Shown here piece by piece: positions 1 through 5,081 of a DNA stretch of 6,576 nucleotides (position 1 is its first letter; every line of letters begins with the position of its first letter). This stretch comes from CAUZJO01 sp963580245 (GTDB lineage Bacteria > Sumerlaeota > Sumerlaeia > MVZB01). The stretch lies in contig CAUZJO010000188.1 of NCBI GenBank assembly GCA_963580245.1, forward strand, positions 1 to 6,576. The letters are read 5' to 3'. The notes beneath the pieces were generated by a model. That model searched no databases, had not been told where the DNA came from, and was given only the letters and a program-made list of their open reading frames with translations. The translations under genes and the position numbers were made by a program.

Positions 1-2
1 GA

Positions 3-134
3 GGGGATGGGAGCGTGAATGACTGCAATCACAAGACTTATGATATCCCCCCGCCGGAAGAAGTCAAGCGCACAATTCGCCGTATGATGTTGAAATTATT
101 AAGGTTAGATGGTTTTAGGACGGGAACTAAGTAA
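3..134 (+). CDS. C-terminal end of an unidentified ORF, cut by the left window edge
   Basis: A reading frame open from the left edge ends at the TAA at 132-134 and gives about 43 residues. It contains an acidic-proline stretch (YDIPPPEEVKRTI) followed by a basic and leucine-rich tail (RRMMLKLLRLDGF). I do not recognise the family. It is in the same frame as the first part of the IS630 relic that follows, separated from it only by this stop codon. It could therefore be either a gene tail into which the element inserted or a corrupted upstream part of that element. No start is visible because the frame enters from outside the window. Base composition becomes AT-rich toward the end (ttgaaattattaaggttag), unlike the rest of the window. 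Confidence 0.3.
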   Translation, partial: GDGSVNDCNHKTYDIPPPEEVKRTIRRMMLKLLRLDGFRTGTK

Positions 135-137
135 CCT

Positions 138-320
138 GGCAAAGGAAGACCGCTGATCCAAGACAACGCCTCCTATCATAAAAAGCCCGAAGTCTACGAG
201 TGGTTCAGTGCGCAGAGGAAGAAGCTGGAGGTTGTTCCTGCTTCCACGCTATTGAACCGAGCTCAACGCCATCGAGCGGCCATGGCATCAAGAGCAACCC
301 ACAGCCCGCTGAACCCCCGA
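138..320 (+). mobile_element. IS630-type transposase relic (C-terminal DDE region, frame-shifted)
   Basis: From about 150 the + strand reads LIQDNASYHKKPEVYEWF, the DNA-xYH block typical of the second catalytic Asp region of IS630/Tc1-like DDE transposases. It is followed by KKLEVV. The expected next motif, LPxYSPELNxIE with W and H downstream, appears one frame over as LPRY-stop-TELNAIERPWH (241-282), with a TGA at 253-255 in place of the serine codon. A further shift returns to the first frame near 288, reading RATH where intact members often have xTHNRYF. The piece thus carries at least two frameshifts and one nonsense codon and cannot be functional. The N-terminal helix-turn-helix half and the terminal inverted repeats are not visible. 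Family assignment rests on motif recognition. Confidence 0.65.
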
Positions 321-358
321 CTCTCCTTCCTGGCCGGCCTAGCGCCCACACGACTGGA

Positions 359-378
359 TAGATACCAGTCGGCATCTA
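359..378. repeat. Short hairpin between the IS630 relic and the umuDC promoter
   Basis: TAGATACC and GGCATCTA form an 8-base stem with one G-U type mismatch around an AGTC loop. No T-run follows, so terminator function is not supported. Apart from this hairpin I see nothing convincing in 321-414. Confidence 0.25.
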
Positions 379-414
379 GCCATCGGGGGGGAGCCGGTCC
401 CCTTCAATTTCAAC

Positions 415-444
415 TTGCCAAGCAATCCTGGCCCCGGATACATT
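415..444 (+). promoter_or_regulatory. Candidate sigma-70-type promoter of umuDC
   Basis: TTGCCA (415-420) is one base from the -35 consensus. It lies 18 bases before TACATT (439-444), which matches four of six -10 positions. Transcription would begin near 450-452, leaving a leader of about 53 bases before the ATG at 504. If this is the promoter, no in-frame ATG, GTG or TTG other than 504 is available on the transcript, which supports the short UmuD start. The -10 match is only fair. Confidence 0.4.
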
Positions 445-456
445 AGACGAAGAAAA

Positions 457-476
457 GGCGAATATACGAGTTCGCC
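457..476. promoter_or_regulatory. Candidate operator palindrome upstream of umuD
   Basis: GGCGAA (457-462), eight bases, TTCGCC (471-476) form a perfect 6+6 inverted repeat. It lies just downstream of the candidate -10 box and 27 bases before the umuD start. The position suits a repressor of the LexA type, since umuDC operons are normally SOS-controlled. It does not match the E. coli CTGT-N8-ACAG box, although spacing and overall size are alike. A 6-base perfect repeat of this kind is expected several times by chance in 6.5 kb, so only the location makes it noteworthy. Confidence 0.35.
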
Positions 477-503
477 CCTCAACCCCTACGCGAGTTTCGA
501 TCT

Positions 504-866
504 ATGGGATTTCCGTCGCCAGCAGACGATTACGCCCAAGCGCGTCTTGAGGTGACCGACTACATCGTCAAACATCCCGCAGCCACGTTCTTCCTACGCG
601 CGGAGACCTCTTGCATGGCCCGCGCCGGCATCCGCGCCGGCGATGTTCTCGTAGTGGACAAGTCCCTCGTGCCCCAAAACGGATCGATAGTCGTGGCCTG
701 CGTCCATGGGGATTTCCATGTCCGCCAACTCCGCGTCAGCGGCGGGAAGCATTCCCTGATCGCCACCGACTCTCGTAGCAAGCCCATCGAGATCGACGGC
801 GAGGATTGCGCCGTTTGGGGCGTGGTCACCTTCTCGATCCATTCCACCCATGCAAGCCAACAATGA
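504..866 (+). CDS. umuD: UmuD homologue in UmuD'-like form, catalytic dyad substituted
   Basis: This 120-residue peptidase S24 (LexA/UmuD) family protein is the accessory subunit of a Pol V-type translesion polymerase. It aligns without gaps to E. coli UmuD from Gly25 onward: M1, then GFPSPADDY as residues 2-10, HPAATFF at 24-30, AGIRAGDVLVVD at 41-52 and VWGVV near 104-108. E. coli UmuD (139 aa) is activated by RecA-stimulated cleavage between Cys24 and Gly25, and this protein starts with Met directly before that Gly. With the constant offset of 23, catalytic Ser60 corresponds to Cys37 (TGC, 612-614, within TSCM where GDSM is usual). Catalytic Lys97 corresponds to Arg74 (CGC, 723-725, within HVRQL where TVKKL is usual). 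Self-cleavage is therefore not expected. The frame is open upstream to the TAG at 444-446 and reads arm-like sequence (EFAPQPLREFRS) but has no ATG, GTG or TTG there. The Shine-Dalgarno sequence before 504 is weak. The stop overlaps the umuC start. Confidence 0.93.
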   Translation: MGFPSPADDYAQARLEVTDYIVKHPAATFFLRAETSCMARAGIRAGDVLVVDKSLVPQNGSIVVACVHGDFHVRQLRVSGGKHSLIATDSRSKPIEIDGEDCAVWGVVTFSIHSTHASQQ

Positions 867-2107
867 CGCCGGTCTACTACGTCCTGGTCGATTGCAATAC
901 GTTCTATGTCTCATGCGAGCGTCTCTTCAATCCCCGTCTCAATCGCGTCCCTGTCGTCGTCCTCTCCAACAACGATGGATGCGTTGTCGCCCGCTCCCCC
1001 GAGGCGAAGGCGGGAGGTATCAAAATGGGCGAGCCTTACTTCAAGGCGGAGCGGTTGCTCAAGCGGATCGGATGCGTGAGCCTTTCGAGCAACTACACGC
1101 TTTACGCTGACATCTCCCTCCGGGTCGTGGATGTTCTCCGGCAGTTCGGCCTTCCGATGGAGATTTACTCAATCGATGAATCCTTTTTGCGGGTGGAGGG
1201 GTACGACAACCTCAAGGGACTCGCCCACGAGATCAAAGAGAAGGTCTGGCGCTGGGTGGGCATCCCGGTAGGCGTGGGGATCGCGAGCACGAAATGCCTC
1301 GCCAAGATAGCCAACAAAAGGGCGAAGAAAGACGGCGGAGTCTGCGTCCTACAGGATGGAATCGATGATGTTCTCCGGGAGACCTTGATCCCGGATCTCT
1401 GGGGGATCGGCGCCCAGCTCACAAAGGTCCTCATGGCGCATAACATTTTCACCGCCTATGACTTCGCACGAGCCGATCCGAAATGGGTCAAGGACAATCT
1501 AACGATCGTCGGCCTGCGGATGATGATGGAACTCAATGGGGCGCCGTGCATTAAGCTTGAGCAAGTGAGGGAGACCCGGAAAGCGTTGACCTGTAGCAAA
1601 TCGTTCTCTCAACCGCTTTGCGAGTTGAGCGACATCGAGGAGGCGCTCACGGCATACACGCAACGCGCGTGTGAGAAACTAAGATCGGAGCGTCAATTGT
1701 GTTCCCTGGCATCCGTGTTCCTCGAAACAAACCGCTTTCGGACGGGATACTACAACAACTCTTGCTCCGTTCGGTTGCCGGTCCCCACCGCGAACACGAT
1801 CGACATCCTTCATGCTGCCAAGTCGGGATTGCAGAAGGTCTTTCGGCAGGGCCACGAATACATCAAGTGCGGGATCATCCTGACCGACTTCTCTCCAAAT
1901 GACATTATCCAGGGAGATATGTTCGACGGGAAAGACCAGGCAACGGACAATCGACTAATGGAGACAATCGATCGAATCAACCGCGAGTGGGGAAGCAACA
2001 CCGCCTATCTGGCGGCGTCGGGGATCAAGCGGGAATGGTCGATGAAACGGAAGATGCTCACGCCTCGCTTTACTTCATGCTGGTCGGAGATTCCGGTTGC
2101 TCATTGA
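863..2107 (+). CDS. umuC: Error-prone Y-family DNA polymerase V catalytic subunit UmuC
   Basis: At 414 residues this matches E. coli UmuC (422). As the polymerase of Pol V it copies past lesions and abasic sites with UmuD'2 and RecA. The palm shows VDCNTFYVSCE with metal ligand Asp10 and presumed steric-gate Tyr15. SIDES gives catalytic Asp105 and Glu106. NNDGCVVARSPEAKAGGIKMG (36-56) is the finger block. PVGVGIASTKCLAKIANKRAK lies before the helix-hairpin-helix region (LWGIGAQLTKVL), and the little-finger part follows. QGDMF near the C-terminus fits a beta-clamp-binding motif, and the end (MLTPRFTSCWSEIPVAH) matches the usual UmuC tail (SPRYTTRW). I chose the ATG at 863 over an in-frame ATG at 806 because family homology begins here and it forms an ATGA overlap with the umuD stop, implying translational coupling. 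All catalytic residues are present. The last 38 bases overlap the 3' end of the convergent SRAP gene. Confidence 0.97.
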   Translation: MTPVYYVLVDCNTFYVSCERLFNPRLNRVPVVVLSNNDGCVVARSPEAKAGGIKMGEPYFKAERLLKRIGCVSLSSNYTLYADISLRVVDVLRQFGLPMEIYSIDESFLRVEGYDNLKGLAHEIKEKVWRWVGIPVGVGIASTKCLAKIANKRAKKDGGVCVLQDGIDDVLRETLIPDLWGIGAQLTKVLMAHNIFTAYDFARADPKWVKDNLTIVGLRMMMELNGAPCIKLEQVRETRKALTCSKSFSQPLCELSDIEEALTAYTQRACEKLRSERQLCSLASVFLETNRFRTGYYNNSCSVRLPVPTANTIDILHAAKSGLQKVFRQGHEYIKCGIILTDFSPNDIIQGDMFDGKDQATDNRLMETIDRINREWGSNTAYLAASGIKREWSMKRKMLTPRFTSCWSEIPVAH

Positions 2108-2783
2108 TCGGTTCGATGCAAGCCGACTCGTTGAACCGGGGACTATTGACGGCAGGGCTGACGGCGTAGGCTTCGGTGAGTTCGGCAGGGTAAGGCTTCA
2201 ATAGGTGAAAGACTTCCGCTCCCTGGTGCTCAGAATCGCACCATTGAGCGTAATCTTCCGGCTCGATAAAGACGGGCATCCTGTCATGGATCAATCGAAC
2301 GACATCGTTCGCGTCGGTTGTAAGGACGGCGCACGACACGAGCGCCGGCTTCTGCCCTTTCCAGACATCGTAGATGCCGGCCATCGCCAGGGGCATCCTA
2401 TCCCGCCGGCGAATGAAGAAAGGTTTCTTGCTCGCGCCCGCCCGTTGCCATTCATAGAATCCGTCCGCCAGGATGAGGCAACGCTGGCGGTCGAAAGCCT
2501 TACGGAACATGGGCTTCGTCCCAACGCTTTCGGATCGGGCATTGATCGGCGCCGGTCCCTTGAGGTCGGGCACGAAAGACGAAACGAATCCCCATTTGAG
2601 CAAGGCGAGCTTGTGGGGATGGTCGGGCTTGCTCCGCCCGGTCGCAACGACTTGGGTTGAGGGCGGAATATTGTAGGAGGGAATATCGAGAAGGGAGTCG
2701 TCAAGCATAAGGTCGGGGAGCACGCCACGAATCAAGGAGATAAGATGTTCGACCGACGAAGCCCTTGCAAAACGACCGCACAC
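2070..2783 (-). CDS. yedK: SOS response-associated peptidase (SRAP/YedK/HMCES family), abasic-site crosslinker
   Basis: SRAP proteins form a covalent thiazolidine link between Cys2 and abasic sites in single-stranded DNA, shielding them from breakage. I placed the start at the GTG at 2783-2781 because the next codon is the catalytic Cys, giving MCGRF. A TTG start at 2798 would leave Cys at position 7 and block the chemistry. GGGGGTGG five bases upstream serves as ribosome site. The 237-residue product has Cys2, Arg4, the IPSYNIPP block (34-41), LKWGFV (62-67), PINARSE with Asn81 (79-85), ADGFYEW with Glu111 (106-112), LTTDAND (154-160) and IHDRMPVF with His166 (165-172). These are all the conserved active-site positions. 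The C-terminus runs about 15 residues past the usual end and lies antisense to the last codons of umuC. SRAP genes are known neighbours of SOS and translesion polymerase genes, so the location fits the role. Confidence 0.95.
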   Translation of the reverse strand: MCGRFARASSVEHLISLIRGVLPDLMLDDSLLDIPSYNIPPSTQVVATGRSKPDHPHKLALLKWGFVSSFVPDLKGPAPINARSESVGTKPMFRKAFDRQRCLILADGFYEWQRAGASKKPFFIRRRDRMPLAMAGIYDVWKGQKPALVSCAVLTTDANDVVRLIHDRMPVFIEPEDYAQWCDSEHQGAEVFHLLKPYPAELTEAYAVSPAVNSPRFNESACIEPINEQPESPTSMK

Positions 2784-2806
2784 GGCAACCACCCCCAAGG
2801 CCGTGG

Positions 2807-2812
2807 ATTATA
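2807..2812 (-). promoter_or_regulatory. -10 box of the SRAP gene promoter
   Basis: On the minus strand this reads TATAAT, a perfect -10 hexamer, 23 bases before the GTG at 2783, so the transcript leader would be about 17 bases. No good -35 hexamer is seen at 16-18 bases upstream (GACTGT or AGACTG are the nearest). The promoter may therefore depend on an activator or simply be weak. No obvious match to the palindrome at 457-476 is present here. Confidence 0.5.
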
Positions 2813-2914
2813 GCCAGACTTCCCGCCGACAGTCTCCATCCATCACGGTTATGATCCCCCCGGACATGGCGTCTCTGCTTTGCGAGGGTGCGATTTGCCT
2901 ATCCCGTTCGATAA

Positions 2915-2957
2915 GCGACATGGGGGAGAACGGGAAGGAGATCGGGAGAAATGTCGC
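2915..2957. repeat. Inverted GCGACAT/ATGTCGC pair with internal GGGAGAA direct repeats
   Basis: GCGACAT (2915-2921) and ATGTCGC (2951-2957) are a perfect 7-base inverted pair 29 bases apart. Between them GGGAGAA occurs twice (2924-2930 and 2944-2950), exactly 20 bases apart. The block lies between the SRAP promoter and the IS1182-type relic. It could be a regulator site, a remnant IS end or chance. Nothing else in the 2813-2958 gap is supported. Confidence 0.3.
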
Positions 2958-2958
2958 C

Positions 2959-3134
2959 TAGCAGCCCGTTGAATAATGGGCTTTCTCAGCTCATCTTACC
3001 GATAAAACATATGGCACCGCCGCCCACGCGTGCCCTCGGTCCGCCGCCGGTTGGCGCGATAAGCTTTGTTCTGCTTCGCCGTCCACCGGTGCCATCTTCG
3101 CTTCGCGCGTTCTTTTTTCTCGGGTCTGATATTT
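2959..3134 (-). mobile_element. IS1182-type transposase relic with terminal hairpin
   Basis: The minus strand reads, up to the TAA at 2996-2998, a short peptide with RPEKKERAKRRW, then AYRANRRRTEGTRGRR. Its spacing resembles the late region of IS1182-family DDE transposases (basic stretch, YANRRRxRGxxGK, normally followed by RRGExxERxFAH). The ERxFA part and the catalytic domains are missing, so it is a deleted fragment of about 45 codons with no start of its own. Beyond the stop lies the sequence ending in TTCAACGGGCTGCTAG, much like the ends I associate with such elements. The relic begins directly at the stop codon of the amidohydrolase gene, with essentially no spacer. Family assignment is from pattern recognition and is moderately secure. 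Confidence 0.55.
2963..2982. repeat. Hairpin at the relic end, possible weak terminator
   Basis: AGCCCGTT, loop GAAT, AATGGGCT makes an 8-base stem with one G-U pair. It appears to be the subterminal hairpin of the IS1182-type relic. Reading on the + strand it is followed by TTTCTC rather than a clean T-run, and on the minus strand by GCTAGG. Termination of the amidohydrolase transcript here is possible but unproven. Confidence 0.4.
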
Positions 3135-4461
3135 AGCGAGAAACAGCCCACTGCGCGAGCGTGGCCTGGTAGTCAAATACTTCATGGGCGCTGCCGCGCA
3201 TGAGGCGTTCGATCAGTTCATCCACGTTCTCTGAATCAATCCAGCCTTCATCAACCAGTTCGCTGATGGCCTGGGCAAGCCCCCGCCGTGCCATGCGGGC
3301 ATGTCCCGGCACCATTTCAACCACCGTGTAATCCCCGCCGAAAGTAAACAGCTTATTGGCGGGCGCCGCCTTGATGAACTCCTTGACGAACCGGATCGAG
3401 GCCATCGGATTGATGATCCAGGCCCAGCATAGGTCAATAAAGGCATTGGGATAATGCTTGGCGAGGACAATCGCCTCGTCCTGGTAGGGATAAGTGATAT
3501 GCATGACCACGAATTGTGTTTTGGGGTGAACTTGCAGCAGCTCGCAGAGGTCACTCGCGTTGCTGCGGACCCGGTGCAGCGGCATCTGCCCGGTGTGCGC
3601 CATATACCCCGTGTGCAGCTTCACCGGCAGACCGTATTCCGTGGCCCTATCGACGCAGAAGTGAAACAGGTGATCTGAGAGTGCTTTGTGCTCAGCCGGG
3701 GAGAGGTCGTTCTTGTCTTTCACGAACCGCGCGAACAGCGGGGCAGCCTCCTGGGAAGAGACCTCTGCAAAATCCAGTCGCCGGAGATAAGCGCAGGGGT
3801 TCTTGACGGCGATCGCCCGTGGGCCGTACGTCGCGAAATTCCGATCGATAACGTCATGAAAATCGTCAAGGCTGCGAACCTCCCCGTCTTCCGGGCCGAT
3901 GACGGATTCAAGATCCAGGTCCGTGCTCAGATTCTGGAAGACAATATCCTGGCAAAGGAGTTCCGGGTCCTGCGTCTCCATGAAAACAGGCGTTTCTAGA
4001 CTATGAACCTGTGCATATTCAACGCCGGCGGTTTCGTACAGGATCTTCCGGTAGTAGCCGGGCTTGATCGCATCGCGAATACGATCGGAAATGGACTGCA
4101 CGTTGTCGGCCCGCAGGTCGTCCTCGTCATAAAGCAGTCGTACCGTCTCGCGGATGGCCTGCATATAACCGGTGTGGCGGGTCTTGCGGTACCAGGGATC
4201 GAGCAGCTTCCACTTATCCGCCGGGCTGATCTCGAATTCGAACAGTTTGTCAATGGACTCACGTTCCATGCCTGACGAGTGAAGGTCCGAGTGCGCATAG
4301 TTCCTAAAGAGCAGTCCGAAATCGGGGGCGCCGACGGGGACTTGAGCGGTGAAGCCGGGATCAAGGGCGGCGAGCCGCTTTGACTCCTCGAAAAGGTGTT
4401 CGTGGGTATCGACGAAAGGTGTCCGGTTCACATGTTGCAGGATCGTTTCGCTGATGGGCAT
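3133..4461 (-). CDS. Amidohydrolase-superfamily (amidohydrolase 2/PF04909-like) metal-dependent hydrolase
   Basis: This intact 442-residue TIM-barrel protein carries the superfamily metal-site set in order: FVDTHEHL with His20 and His22, AIAVKNP with Lys220 (possible carbamylated or metal-site Lys), VKLHTGY with His283, VMHITYPY with His321, and FTFGGDYT with Asp377. Blocks such as NYAHSDLHSSGM (54-65) and RHTGYMQAIRETVRLLY (95-111) resemble the COG2159 group related to FluG N-termini and distantly to uronate isomerases. The substrate cannot be told; decarboxylase, hydrolase and sugar isomerase roles are all possible. No signal peptide is seen, so it is probably cytoplasmic. The start ATG at 4461 has AAGGAA about 12 bases upstream, a rather long spacing. 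It lies 47 bases after the end of the disrupted repeat-protein gene on the same strand, so the two may once have been cotranscribed. The IS1182-type relic begins at its stop codon. Confidence 0.88.
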   Translation of the reverse strand: MPISETILQHVNRTPFVDTHEHLFEESKRLAALDPGFTAQVPVGAPDFGLLFRNYAHSDLHSSGMERESIDKLFEFEISPADKWKLLDPWYRKTRHTGYMQAIRETVRLLYDEDDLRADNVQSISDRIRDAIKPGYYRKILYETAGVEYAQVHSLETPVFMETQDPELLCQDIVFQNLSTDLDLESVIGPEDGEVRSLDDFHDVIDRNFATYGPRAIAVKNPCAYLRRLDFAEVSSQEAAPLFARFVKDKNDLSPAEHKALSDHLFHFCVDRATEYGLPVKLHTGYMAHTGQMPLHRVRSNASDLCELLQVHPKTQFVVMHITYPYQDEAIVLAKHYPNAFIDLCWAWIINPMASIRFVKEFIKAAPANKLFTFGGDYTVVEMVPGHARMARRGLAQAISELVDEGWIDSENVDELIERLMRGSAHEVFDYQATLAQWAVSR

Positions 4462-4598
4462 TACGTGGCATGATTCCTTGTCGGCGTGTTTCGACTGCTG
4501 TCGTCAGGTTACTCGAAGAATTTTGCGGAGGCCGTTGTGTTTACGGCGCCGATCGTGTAGTTCAGATCATCGAAGTAGACGTAGTTTTCCTTTCCGTT

Positions 4599-5081
4599 TT
4601 AGTTTTGCTTGTTGAAGACGCCGAAGGCGTTGAGCGAGGCGCCTTCGGCCCGATGCGCCGAGGTCAGATTGACCGTCGACATACTCGTGCCGTCCAATTC
4701 GAAGGTGAGTTGACCATTGCCGTTGCCGCCCTCGGGGTTGTAATAGATCCTGAAGTCGCGCGGCGTTCCGTCAGCCAAGTAATAGATGGTTTCTCCGGCC
4801 GCCACATTACCCTGCGACGTTCCAACCATCAGCTGGATGAATCGGCCGTTGTTGGTGATGCTGTCCATGTGAATCCCCGCGAGATTCTCGGGCGGCCATG
4901 CCTGCGCGCTTGTATTGAACCATCCAAAGTGAAGCCCCGAGTCGATGGTCCATTTCTCAATCGATATCTTGCACGTGGCCTCCAGGGCTTTGTCAAACCC
5001 GAACGTCCCGATATCGGTGTCGGCGTAATAGCCTTTAAAGCCGTCATGCGTGTGATGCACATTCCACCACTCTCCGCCCAT
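4599..5081 (-). CDS. Downstream ORF of the broken repeat protein (unit B)
   Basis: As it stands this ORF encodes 160 residues, from MGGEWW to FGVFNKQN. It is the body of the second repeat unit and matches the upstream unit along its length (FGWFNTSAQAW against FGWFNSGFQGW, FRIYYNPEGGNGNGQLTFELDG against a similar YDPSANGNKG...LSIDG stretch). The frame is open upstream to a TAA at 5135-5133, immediately before the YGYSSS segment that continues the repeat. The ATG at 5081 therefore lies inside the homologous unit and is probably not a natural start; no good Shine-Dalgarno precedes it. The protein is rich in Gly, Asn, Thr and aromatic residues, as in extracellular beta-sheet modules. It has no signal peptide of its own. 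I regard it as a fragment of the larger gene. Confidence 0.6.
   Translation of the reverse strand: MGGEWWNVHHTHDGFKGYYADTDIGTFGFDKALEATCKISIEKWTIDSGLHFGWFNTSAQAWPPENLAGIHMDSITNNGRFIQLMVGTSQGNVAAGETIYYLADGTPRDFRIYYNPEGGNGNGQLTFELDGTSMSTVNLTSAHRAEGASLNAFGVFNKQN

Noticed and set aside
806..862. Longer UmuC starting at the ATG at 806
   Set aside because: The extra 19 residues are out-of-frame umuD sequence with no family similarity; the ATGA overlap start at 863 is the classic umuDC arrangement.
2205..2660. 151-codon plus-strand frame across the SRAP gene
   Set aside because: It is the antisense shadow of a well-identified gene with all active-site motifs on the minus strand.
2808..2921. 37-codon minus-strand ORF (starting MSLIERD) just upstream of the SRAP gene
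   Set aside because: The sequence before its ATG is pyrimidine-rich with no ribosome site, the stop lies within the TATAAT box, and the peptide has no recognised features.
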